The notes under the pieces were generated by a model, which saw only the letters and a program-made list of their open reading frames with translations, did not search any database and was not told the origin of the DNA. Positions 1 through 6,781 of a DNA stretch of 21,854 nt are shown here, in pieces. The DNA is from Candidatus Njordarchaeota archaeon (GTDB taxonomy: Archaea; Thermoproteota; JANJXX01; Panguiarchaeales; Panguiarchaeaceae): the NCBI GenBank assembly GCA_029855985.1, contig JAGSHR010000073.1:1-21854 (forward strand), given 5' to 3'. The position numbers and the translations under genes are program-made. Each line of letters starts with the position of its first letter. The stretch's first letter is position 1.

Positions 1-140
1 ACCTTTTTCTCTCTCACTCACAAAAATACCCCCAGCAAAACAGTAAGCAAATTTGTCGTTAAAATAATGGTTTATTGAAATCTACTAACAATTTAACGGA
101 TTTTCCTATTAAAAACTATAAGATTATGTTTGGAGATTTA

Positions 141-160
141 GAAAAAGCTTCAAAAAAATT
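141..160 (-). terminator. Poly-T terminator of the ribosomal/ESCRT operon
   Basis: Read on the minus strand, the stop codon of the eL31 gene is followed at once by a run of seven T and, after GAAGC, another run of five T. Oligo-T tracts without a strong hairpin are the usual archaeal termination signal, and this one sits at the end of a seven-gene minus-strand run. The rest of 1-140 is A+T-rich with no gene I can support. Confidence 0.5.
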
Positions 161-733
161 TTATCTGCTTGCGAGGGGTAGAACTCTAAGCTCAGCCTCA
201 ACTTTACCCTCTTTCTTTTCTGGCTCAAGGAACTTTATGACAACTCTCACTCTAAGTTTTCGAGGCGGATTCTTTGCTCCTCTAGACCAAATTAACTCGT
301 TAACCTTTGGGTGTATCCATATGTATTTCCTATCCAATCTAACCTTTTCTTTTGTGTCCGGGTGAGGCGCATATTTCACGTATTTGTCAACCATCTCCCT
401 CAATAGTTTAGCAGCTCTTTTAGCCCTCTTCCATTTGGGTGCTGACAGTAACTTTGGATAAAATCTCACAGTCATTATCCTCTCAACAACATATTTCTCC
501 TCATCACTAGTAATGATTTCTTTCTCCAAAATGTACTCAGGAACTTTCTTTGGACCCCTTTTCTTCACCCGCCTCTTCTCGATTTCTTCCTTTAGCTCCT
601 CTGAGATTTCCTCTTCTGTTTCAACAGTCTCTTCAACCACTGTCTCTTTTTCAGCCTCTTCTAATTCCTCTTCTGCTACTTCTTCGTTCTCCTCACTGAC
701 CTCTGTTTCTTCTTTTTTCTCATTCTCCTTCAT
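161..733 (-). CDS. rpl31e: Large-subunit ribosomal protein eL31 with long acidic N-terminal extension
   Basis: This is a structural protein of the 50S subunit, near the peptide exit tunnel. The eL31 core spans roughly residues 66-185 and is recognised by the conserved stretch NELIWSRGAKNPPRKLRVRV near residues 145-164. The protein has 190 residues, whereas archaeal eL31 is normally about 80-100. The surplus is an N-terminal segment of about 55 residues that is almost entirely Glu/Val/Lys and strongly acidic, followed by a basic RRVKKRGPKK linker. The ATG at 733 has a GGAGGG ribosome-binding site that overlaps the stop of eL39 (gap 11 nt), so the pair is co-transcribed, as is usual for eL39-eL31. 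The core identification is firm. The role of the acidic tail is unknown. Confidence 0.95.
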   Translation of the reverse strand: MKENEKKEETEVSEENEEVAEEELEEAEKETVVEETVETEEEISEELKEEIEKRRVKKRGPKKVPEYILEKEIITSDEEKYVVERIMTVRFYPKLLSAPKWKRAKRAAKLLREMVDKYVKYAPHPDTKEKVRLDRKYIWIHPKVNELIWSRGAKNPPRKLRVRVVIKFLEPEKKEGKVEAELRVLPLASR

Positions 734-744
734 TATAATCCCTC

Positions 745-900
745 CTATAGCTTTAATCTAGTTCTTCTCCAGTGTCTGCGCTTTTTGTTGAACATTACTC
801 TCCTATTTGTTTTGATTCTAACGAATAGAGGGACGGGTCTATTGCTCTTCGTTGCCCTCGCTAATCTTAATTTTTTACCGAGAGGTTTATTTCTCGCCAT
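745..900 (-). CDS. rpl39e: Large-subunit ribosomal protein eL39
   Basis: This small gene encodes 51 residues, starting [18 protein letters not shown] and ending in the Arg/Lys-rich [11 protein letters not shown], the standard eL39 signature (asparagine/tryptophan region followed by an arginine-rich tail). In the ribosome eL39 lies in the wall of the exit tunnel. The start ATG (900-898) is preceded by GGTG with a 6-nt spacer, and that GGTG overlaps the end of the PDCD5-like gene upstream. The in-frame GTG of the binding site would add three residues and is not the likely start. It lies between the PDCD5-like gene and eL31, a common archaeal order. Confidence 0.93.
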   Translation of the reverse strand: MARNKPLGKKLRLARATKSNRPVPLFVRIKTNRRVMFNKKRRHWRRTRLKL

Positions 901-909
901 TTCCTTCAC

Positions 910-1275
910 CTATTCTAATCCTTTTCTCATGATTCGAATATTTCCTTCTTTTTTTCCTTCTTTTTTAGTTAATTCTAATAGCATTCTCTTTAGTTGTTCA
1001 TCGGTTATTCGGCCTACGATGCGACCAGTTTTTGCAAGTAATATTAATTGATCTTCTAAAAATTTTGCGAATTGGGGTCTGGCCAATTTTATTCTTTCAA
1101 GTCTTTCTCTAGCATCATCCGTTAAAATACTTCTTAGGATGTATTCTCTTTCAAGTTTTGCTTTCATTTCAGCTTCTTTTTGCGCTTGAGTTTGCTGTTG
1201 CTTTAGCTGATTCGCTATCTCAGCTTTTCTTTTTTCTAACAATTCCCTCAGTTCTTCGTCGTCATCGTAGGCCAT
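910..1275 (-). CDS. PDCD5-family (TFAR19-like) DNA-binding protein
   Basis: The product is a 121-residue, highly charged, mostly helical protein. The middle, around residues 45-110, has the family pattern: ILRSILTDDARERLERIKL, then a hydrophobic helix (FAKFLEDQLILLAKTGRI), then ITDEQLKRML. This is the archaeal dsDNA_bind/PDCD5 family, homologous to human programmed cell death protein 5. Its biochemical role in archaea is not settled; DNA binding and a chaperonin link (for the eukaryotic protein) have been proposed. It sits between eS19 and eL39, its usual archaeal neighbourhood. The start at 1275 follows GGTG with an 8-nt spacer, 13 nt after the eS19 stop. Confidence 0.92.
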   Translation of the reverse strand: MAYDDDEELRELLEKRKAEIANQLKQQQTQAQKEAEMKAKLEREYILRSILTDDARERLERIKLARPQFAKFLEDQLILLAKTGRIVGRITDEQLKRMLLELTKKEGKKEGNIRIMRKGLE

Positions 1276-1288
1276 CTTTATAACACCC

Positions 1289-1720
1289 TTAAATTAATCC
1301 TTTTTCTTTTGCGATTTCCTTCGCTACGTCCATTAGAAGTTTTTGGCCTCTCGGGGAGATTTTCCTGCCTTTAACTGTTTTAACAACATAGTTAGAAAGC
1401 TCTAACTGTTGGAGTATTAGTCTAATGATTTTACCAGCTGCCCTAGCTTTGTGTTCAGGTCGGTTATTACCGCTTTTTCTTCCACCATATATGTTCCTTA
1501 ACTTGCTTAGACCTATCGGACCTTTTCTTGATACTTGATATAATATAGAGGCTGCCCTCAGGTACCACCAGTCTTCTTGTTGGGGTTGAGTTTTTTTGAA
1601 ACTCGCGGTCTTCACGAATTTAGCCCACTCAGGGGGCTTAACATATGGATCATCCTTCAACTTGTCAGCTAGCCTCTTTATTAACTCGGATGGAGGTACA
1701 TCAAAGATACTAATAGACAT
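1289..1720 (-). CDS. rps19e: Small-subunit ribosomal protein eS19
   Basis: The product is 143 residues, the normal length for archaeal eS19, a component of the 30S head. Recognisable features are the N-terminal VPPSELIKRLADKLK, the PPEWAKFVKT motif near residue 30, WWYLRAASILYQV near 52-64, and GPIGLSKLRNIYGGRKSGNNRP near 68-89. The C-terminal winged-helix half ends in ISPRGQKLLMDVAKEI. The start ATG at 1720 has GGTG with a 7-nt spacer. It is 15 nt downstream of the eL42 gene and 13 nt upstream of the PDCD5-like gene, inside the same minus-strand run. Identification is firm. Confidence 0.96.
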   Translation of the reverse strand: MSISIFDVPPSELIKRLADKLKDDPYVKPPEWAKFVKTASFKKTQPQQEDWWYLRAASILYQVSRKGPIGLSKLRNIYGGRKSGNNRPEHKARAAGKIIRLILQQLELSNYVVKTVKGRKISPRGQKLLMDVAKEIAKEKGLI

Positions 1721-1735
1721 TTTTCTTCACCACGC

Positions 1736-2038
1736 CTAATCTTTTACTAATTCAAGCTTTTTCATTCTTCTTAGACCCATGTGCCATGATTTATTACACA
1801 CGGTGCATGTAAATACTAAATCAAATTTCTTGGTTGTTTTTGACCTTAACTTCCAGTTTGATATTGGCTTCTTCGAATACCTTCCGTGATTTCCATGACC
1901 CTTTGATCTTCTTTTTGCTCTTCTTTGACCTTTTGACATGGCACTCCTCAGTTTCCTTGTTGACTCTATCTTTACTGTGTGCTCAGTGTACGCATTACAG
2001 TGTGGACAATACCTAACTTGTTTTGCTGGCATTTTCAT
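1736..2038 (-). CDS. rpl44e: Large-subunit ribosomal protein eL42 (formerly L44e)
   Basis: This zinc-ribbon protein of the large subunit lies near the E-site tRNA CCA end. CPHC near residue 11 and CTVC about 65 residues later supply the four cysteine ligands. The basic middle (GQRRAKRRSKGHGNHGRYSK) and the ending MGLRRMKKLELV are typical. I place the start at the ATG at 2038, giving MKMPAK, which matches the family's MKxPK start. An in-frame ATG at 2050 would add four residues and overlap the vps25 stop by 11 nt. A GGTG lies about 5 nt before 2038, across the vps25 stop codon, which suggests translational coupling. In many archaea eS27 follows eL42; here eS19 does. Confidence 0.93.
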   Translation of the reverse strand: MKMPAKQVRYCPHCNAYTEHTVKIESTRKLRSAMSKGQRRAKRRSKGHGNHGRYSKKPISNWKLRSKTTKKFDLVFTCTVCNKSWHMGLRRMKKLELVKD

Positions 2039-2039
2039 T

Positions 2040-2738
2040 TTAAGCACCATTGACTAATTTCACTGCATAGTTTTCAATAACCCATACTCCTTTTTTACTA
2101 ACAACTAATTTTTTTAAAAGATTAATCTTTTCTTCAATCGGCAAATCCGGCCAAGTTTTATCTAATAAATGCAAGGTTACATATTTAAATCCTGCTTCAC
2201 GTGAAAACCTTACAATCTTTGAAACCATACCTTCAGGTTCTTCCCAGTAAACTAAAGCCCTCTCTTTTTTGTCATCCAGCCATCTAGCTTTTCCCTTGTT
2301 AACTAGGTGATCAATGATTGATCTTAGATCATCCATTGTTATCGCATGAATACCATCCTTGCTTCTAAAAGGTTCATCAATTAGGAGATCGATTATGTTA
2401 ACCACAAACGTTCTATTTTTCCTACAGTAAATTAGGAGAATTTCACTCCACATCTCTAACCATTTATCCTCAAAATTTTTGTGCGGTCTTATGTAAAACC
2501 ATGGCTTCTCAATATACTCAGGGTAATCAATTTTACCAACCTTTTCACTTTCAACAATCAATCTCACAACTTCATCTTCTAGCATCTTGAATACGTTAGT
2601 ATCAATAGCTTCACCGAATTCCTCAAGATCAACCCCCACTGGTTCCCTTTCAACAATTGCGACCCCTTCTTTTTTATCATGTTGCTCTCCGTCTTTTTGT
2701 TTCTCCACCTTTTTTCGCTCCTTGACACCCTCACTCAT
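2040..2738 (-). CDS. vps25: ESCRT-II subunit Vps25-like protein
   Basis: The product is 232 residues. Residues 1-60 are charged and probably disordered. Residues 72-232 resemble eukaryotic Vps25, which is two winged helices. The match to human VPS25 as I know it is visible in order: an aromatic/proline segment (PWFYIRP, 79-85) in place of PPFFTLQP; W-x(n)-LLIYCR (97-106) versus LVLSFCR; EPF near 122-124; an LRSIIDHLVNKGKARWLDDKK helix-wing (138-158) versus the VLEELRKKGNLEWLDKSK region; then VYWEEPEG (163-170) versus MWRRPEEW; and a second winged helix with VTLHLLDK versus VFTLYEL. In eukaryotes Vps25 links ESCRT-II to ESCRT-III. The gene lies 24 nt after vps4 on the same strand, with an AAGGGG binding site. 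Vps22/36 and ESCRT-III genes are not in this window. Homology is confident; function is inferred. Confidence 0.88.
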   Translation of the reverse strand: MSEGVKERKKVEKQKDGEQHDKKEGVAIVEREPVGVDLEEFGEAIDTNVFKMLEDEVVRLIVESEKVGKIDYPEYIEKPWFYIRPHKNFEDKWLEMWSEILLIYCRKNRTFVVNIIDLLIDEPFRSKDGIHAITMDDLRSIIDHLVNKGKARWLDDKKERALVYWEEPEGMVSKIVRFSREAGFKYVTLHLLDKTWPDLPIEEKINLLKKLVVSKKGVWVIENYAVKLVNGA

Positions 2739-2762
2739 ATTTAGCCCCTTCGATTTCCACCC

Positions 2763-3926
2763 CTAGCCAGATGCGAATTCTCTAGCCCATCTCTCGTACT
2801 TCTTAACTTCCTCTGGTTTAATACTCGGTTTAACAACTTTTAACGCGTACAGGAAATCATCCATACTTACGGGCCTTGGTTTGGTGTGAGGGTCATCGAG
2901 TTTCCCAGATTCGGCCAATTCTCTAATGGGTCGCATTGATGCCTCTCTAACAACCAACGCAATGTCAGCGCCGGTATAATTCTCCGTTAGTTTCGCTAAT
3001 TTATCTAAATCAACATCGTCTGAAACATCAACGCCCTTAAGGTGGATTTTGAAGATCTCTTTTCGAGCTTCATAGTTGGGTGGGGGGACATAGATTCTCT
3101 TCTCAAATCTTCTTCTAAATGCTGGATCAATATCTTCTGGCATGTTTGTAGCGGCTATTATGACTAATCGTTCCCCTTCTCGACTATACAAGCCATCTAT
3201 TTGTGATAGAAATGTTGTCTTAACTCTCCTCATTGCATCGCTTTCGTTGGTTTCCCTTGAGGAAGCTAAAGCGTCAACTTCGTCGATAAAGATTATGGAT
3301 GGCTGCTTCTCTCTCGCCACCTTGAATAACTCTCGGATAATTTTAGCGCTCTCCCCAAACCACTTGGAAAGGACAATTGATGAATCAACGTTGAAAAAAA
3401 CTGCGTCGATGTTACTTGCAACCGCCTTAGCTAATAGTGTTTTACCACAACCAGGGGGTCCGAATAATAATATCCCCTTCCAGGGTTGTCTTGATCCTCT
3501 AAATAAGTCAGGTCTCTTCATTGGCCAAACTATGGCTTCCATTAACGTTCGTTTCACATTCTCTAAGTCTGCTATGTCCTCCCATCTTACTTTTGGTTTC
3601 TCAAAAAGGATAGCCTCCTTAACAATTTGGGAAATATCGTCGCCTTGTGGGTGTTGACCCTTACTTTTTGGCTTCTTGGCTGCTGTTGGGATCATTGTTT
3701 TTGTTTTTTCAAGCAGAGTTAACATGCGCTTAGCGTACTGTTTTAATCTTTCTTCGTAGATTTTACGTATTTCTGGATTGGTTTCCATTTCGAGTAATTT
3801 CTTGAGCAAGCTTACTGCTTTGTTGTAGCTCATTATTGCTTGCTTATATAGTCCCTTTTTCTCAAGTGCTAAACCTTGTTTGACATAGTTTGATGCTAAT
3901 TCTCTTAAGTCATCGATTGATACCAA
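2763..3926 (-). CDS. vps4: Vps4/CdvC-type AAA ATPase (ESCRT disassembly)
   Basis: The product is 387 residues, close to the normal size of Vps4/CdvC. An N-terminal three-helix MIT domain (about 1-73) would bind tails of ESCRT-III proteins. A linker follows, then the AAA module: Walker A GPPGCGKT (156-163), pore-loop SKWFGES (187-193), Walker B IIFIDEVDAL (211-220, catalytic E216), sensor-1 N261, and arginine fingers in FRRRFEKRIYVPPP (270-283), nearly identical to eukaryotic Vps4. The end, PSIKPEEVKKYERWAREF, is the Vps4 C-terminal helix. The family remodels ESCRT-III polymers in cell division and membrane scission. The start is TTG at 3926, supported by a strong GGGAGGATC binding site. It is the first gene of the minus-strand operon. 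Confidence 0.97.
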   Translation of the reverse strand: MVSIDDLRELASNYVKQGLALEKKGLYKQAIMSYNKAVSLLKKLLEMETNPEIRKIYEERLKQYAKRMLTLLEKTKTMIPTAAKKPKSKGQHPQGDDISQIVKEAILFEKPKVRWEDIADLENVKRTLMEAIVWPMKRPDLFRGSRQPWKGILLFGPPGCGKTLLAKAVASNIDAVFFNVDSSIVLSKWFGESAKIIRELFKVAREKQPSIIFIDEVDALASSRETNESDAMRRVKTTFLSQIDGLYSREGERLVIIAATNMPEDIDPAFRRRFEKRIYVPPPNYEARKEIFKIHLKGVDVSDDVDLDKLAKLTENYTGADIALVVREASMRPIRELAESGKLDDPHTKPRPVSMDDFLYALKVVKPSIKPEEVKKYERWAREFASG

Positions 3927-3985
3927 TATTGATCCTCCCTAAACAATTAAGAGAATTTATTGTTCATGCAATCCAACTTGTTTCT

Positions 3986-3999
3986 TGATTATTTATACA
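3986..3999 (-). promoter_or_regulatory. TATA-like promoter of the vps4 operon
   Basis: On the minus strand the sequence reads TTGTATAAATAATC, a good archaeal TATA box. It lies about 65 nt upstream of the TTG start of vps4. Transcription would begin about 25 nt downstream, near 3965, leaving a leader of about 40 nt that contains the GGGAGGATC ribosome-binding site. This is a sequence-based prediction only. Confidence 0.55.
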
Positions 4000-4041
4000 A
4001 TAACAGTATGTTTAAATTTTTAATTGAATGAAACTAATACA

Positions 4042-4100
4042 AGGGATTCAAAAAATTAACTCGTGACTTGAAAACCCTGTGGAGACCAAAAATTATCTCC
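4042..4100. other. Two adjacent potential hairpins in the vps4 divergent region
   Basis: Between the two divergent TATA-like boxes is a slightly more GC-containing island. AGGG(A)TTC at 4042-4049 can pair with GAA(AA)CCCT at 4070-4078, and GGAGA at 4081-4085 can pair with TCTCC at 4096-4100. The stems are short. This could be an operator region, the 5' part of an untranslated RNA, or chance. I see no open reading frame or C/D-box motif pair here. Confidence 0.25.
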
Positions 4101-4132
4101 AAAGATGAATAACCGTAAACTCTTTTAATCAA

Positions 4133-4148
4133 TTTAATATAAATAATT
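4133..4148 (+). promoter_or_regulatory. TATA-like promoter of the helical-repeat gene
   Basis: TTTAATATAAATAATT reads as a TATA box for the plus strand. The predicted start of transcription is near 4165-4170, about 35-40 nt before the ATG at 4206. Confidence 0.45.
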
Positions 4149-4205
4149 AAACATATGATCCTGCCACGATGATAAAAAAATCAATAGTAGTACCGGTTGT
4201 TGACG

Positions 4206-5852
4206 ATGACAACTCATATTGATGAACACTATGAAAAGATAATCAGTATATTCTCAGACGTCCTACACTTCGTGAGAGATTTATACGATAGAAAAGCGCT
4301 TTTCTCGAGTATAAGCGAGGAACTCGAAGAGATAAAATGGCAAGGTTTCCCTTTGCTGATAAAAGATATAATTGAGGAACTCGTAGATAAAATCGGTGAC
4401 GCTATCACTTACTCTATTGCCATCAAGTTCCTAGGCCCAAAATACCCAGATATAGCTATGAACCTAGGAAGAGAACTCATATTAAGAATCAACGAGTTAG
4501 CAGAGTGGGAGTATGATAAAGCAGTGGCCCTGATCGACGCTGCAGAGGCATTCCATAACATAAATCAAACCGATCTCGCAATAGAAGCCCTAAACAACGC
4601 GATGAATATAATCGATATAATCCCCGATCGATCAGATAGAAGTATCGCACTTGCAAAAGCAGTGAAAATTCTTACAAAACTCGGGTACCTCGATAGAGCC
4701 ATTGGGTTACTTGACAGCATACAATATGAAGCGAAAAAAGTTGATGCTGTTTTTAATATTATTGACGCCCTTCAACCGGAGATGTTAACAAACGAGGTTA
4801 TGAAAAGACTCGAAGAGAAACTTGACTCTTATGACATCCCGATTTATCGAACAAAGATCGCTGCTAAGCTTGCGCCGTATAACCCAAATAACTCGACTAA
4901 GTACTGTACTGCCTTCCTCAGAAAAATTGATTTCGAAAGACCATTCAGTTATAGGGATATTAGCACCATATATTGGTGTGTAAAAGCCCTCCTTTCTACA
5001 AACGATGAAAGGAATTTTGAAATGGCTCAGAAATATTATCTGAAATTGCAAACCCAAATGTTGAGAAGAATAGAGGAAAGACCCATATTGGAACTTCTCA
5101 TTAATCTAATGCAAAATATGATAGAGAAGCGGTTATTAACTAATGAGATCACAGAAACAATTAATAAATTGGAGCAACATGCTCGGAGCAACAAGACACA
5201 AAACTCTCTTTTCATATTGAATAGAATAGCTTGGTTAAGGTGGAATATGGGGGACCCAAACAACGCTATAGCCACCTTTCAAAACACATTCTTAGAAGCC
5301 ATTAAATTGCCAGCACCATTATCAACATACAGTGCTATAGACATTGAAGTAATGTTATCAAGGATAATGAATGAATTCCCTGATACGATCTCAGAACAAA
5401 CAATACTTCAAATCTCAAATATAATAATGCCATCAGAGTCACACCTTGTTGAAATAACGTTATCCAGAGACTCACTCAAGTTCCTCAAAGAGGCATTTAA
5501 GGGAAAACCCATTGGCAGAATCCTAGACATGTTCATAATGAGAGAAAAATTATATCAAGACTTTAGTCTTAGTGACAAAGTCAAGGGCCTTATCATTGAT
5601 TTCATTAGAAAGGGTGAACCGATAATCCTGCACTATATTCTAAAGTTTGTACACAGGATCCCCATAGGCGAGCAAGAAAGAACAATTTATTTAAGACTTC
5701 TCGGGAGAGCAATCGAGTTACTCTCCTCCGGCAGAATAAAAGAGGCAGAGCAGTACACAGAGCTTATTTTGGATAAATTGGAGAGAGATAGTTTCCCAAC
5801 GTTTTTGATCATTATAGAGTTCCTCAATGAGTATTATACTAAAATCATGTGA
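4206..5852 (+). CDS. Uncharacterised all-helical TPR-like solenoid protein
   Basis: The product is 548 residues and I do not recognise a named family. It appears all-helical, with no signal peptide and no membrane segment. Several stretches have TPR-like spacing of small and hydrophobic residues, for example KAVALIDAAEAFHNINQTDL then AIEALNNAMNIID, and ALAKAVKILTKLGYLDRAIG then LLDSIQ. They suggest helical-hairpin repeats over roughly residues 80-500, typical of protein-binding scaffolds. In-frame TTG codons at 4197 and 4200 are alternative starts; I chose the ATG at 4206. Only a weak GGTTG precedes it. The gene diverges from the vps4-vps25 operon and shares its intergenic region, so co-regulation is possible. 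A role with ESCRT is only a guess from position. Confidence 0.8.
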   Translation: MTTHIDEHYEKIISIFSDVLHFVRDLYDRKALFSSISEELEEIKWQGFPLLIKDIIEELVDKIGDAITYSIAIKFLGPKYPDIAMNLGRELILRINELAEWEYDKAVALIDAAEAFHNINQTDLAIEALNNAMNIIDIIPDRSDRSIALAKAVKILTKLGYLDRAIGLLDSIQYEAKKVDAVFNIIDALQPEMLTNEVMKRLEEKLDSYDIPIYRTKIAAKLAPYNPNNSTKYCTAFLRKIDFERPFSYRDISTIYWCVKALLSTNDERNFEMAQKYYLKLQTQMLRRIEERPILELLINLMQNMIEKRLLTNEITETINKLEQHARSNKTQNSLFILNRIAWLRWNMGDPNNAIATFQNTFLEAIKLPAPLSTYSAIDIEVMLSRIMNEFPDTISEQTILQISNIIMPSESHLVEITLSRDSLKFLKEAFKGKPIGRILDMFIMREKLYQDFSLSDKVKGLIIDFIRKGEPIILHYILKFVHRIPIGEQERTIYLRLLGRAIELLSSGRIKEAEQYTELILDKLERDSFPTFLIIIEFLNEYYTKIM

Positions 5853-5876
5853 AAAAACTCCTAAACACTATTTTTA
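5853..5876. terminator. Bidirectional A/T-rich terminator between convergent genes
   Basis: The 21 bp between the helical-repeat gene and rio2 has AAAAAA near 5853-5858 (T-run for the minus strand) and TTTTT near 5871-5875 (T-run for the plus strand). Each gene therefore ends at an oligo-T tract on its own strand. Confidence 0.4.
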
Positions 5877-6770
5877 ACTGCTGCCTTCTAAAAACTGTTT
5901 ACTTAACTCAACAATAAGGCCTCTTAATTTCTCTTCTGGTAAAAGATACTTTCTAGTAAAATACCTTACAATATTGTCTATATCCCTAGTTAGGTACTCC
6001 TCCGCCAACTCGTGATTTGAAGTCACATATTGTGGCCAATCTATTAAGTAAATGTCACCCTCCTCCGTTACCATAACATTGAATTCACTTAAATCAGCGT
6101 GAACGAAGCCCACTTTATAAGCTTTCAAAACCTCTATTATAATGTTTTTAAACACGATGAGCGGCTCATCTATCACTGTCTTCACTAACTCTTTCCCAGG
6201 AATATAATCCATAACTATCACATGTCGGCTGGACGCAATGGGCTCTGGAACTTTTACACCACTATCGTATAGCACTCTTAACGCCGTATACTCCCTTTTA
6301 GCAGACTTTATTGATGCCAAGAACCAATTTTTCACAGAATCATCGATGTAATAAGACCTGTGTTTCTTAACTTTCTTGAAGCTCTCTCTACCCATTCGAT
6401 AGAATTTTAGTATTCTAGGCGTGGAACCAAAATAGGCTATCCAGATCTCGCCTTCTTTTCCTACACCGATTTTTCTCTCAACATCTGTGATCACTCCAAG
6501 CCTCTCTAGATCCTTTAAAGCGAGAATATCTAGGGCTCGATATGTTAAAGCGTAACCCTTATAACTTCCCGATTTGGGTTTGATTATCTTTTCTCTTGAC
6601 AGAAAGTCCATTATCTTCTCAAGTTTTTCTTGTTTTATCCTCAATTTCTTTGATAGATATTGAAGAGGAACATACCTGAATCTATTAAGGTTTCGCTCCA
6701 TTGTTTCTAGTATCTTAAAATGAGTAATCCTTAACTTTTTGTATGTTTCTAGTAATTCTTTGAGCGTCAT
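5874..6770 (-). CDS. rio2: RIO2-family serine kinase/ATPase
   Basis: This is an atypical protein kinase of the RIO2 group, which acts as an ATPase in late 40S/30S subunit maturation. The N-terminal 90 or so residues form the RIO2-specific winged helix (helices with KKLRIKQEKLEKIMDFL). The RIO kinase domain follows: nucleotide loop IGVGKEGEIW (101-110), ATP-binding Lys122 in RILKFYR, catalytic loop HADLSEFNV (224-232) and metal-binding IDWPQ (243-247; IDFPQ is more usual). The length is 298 residues, normal for archaea. The start is the ATG at 6770, preceded by GAGGTG with a 7-nt spacer; in-frame ATGs at 6794 and 6785 lie upstream of that site. The binding site overlaps the stop of the upstream gene, so the two are likely translated together. 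Confidence 0.95.
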   Translation of the reverse strand: MTLKELLETYKKLRITHFKILETMERNLNRFRYVPLQYLSKKLRIKQEKLEKIMDFLSREKIIKPKSGSYKGYALTYRALDILALKDLERLGVITDVERKIGVGKEGEIWIAYFGSTPRILKFYRMGRESFKKVKKHRSYYIDDSVKNWFLASIKSAKREYTALRVLYDSGVKVPEPIASSRHVIVMDYIPGKELVKTVIDEPLIVFKNIIIEVLKAYKVGFVHADLSEFNVMVTEEGDIYLIDWPQYVTSNHELAEEYLTRDIDNIVRYFTRKYLLPEEKLRGLIVELSKQFLEGSS

Positions 6771-6781
6771 TTTTAAACACC

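Noticed and set aside
1..21. Possible start of a gene leaving the window on the minus strand (GTG at 21-19 with GGGGGT upstream).
   Set aside because: Only seven codons are visible and the binding site is weak, so no identity or reality can be supported.
3142..3657. Plus-strand open frame of 171 codons.
   Set aside because: It is antisense to the Vps4 ATPase domain, whose motifs are all intact on the other strand.
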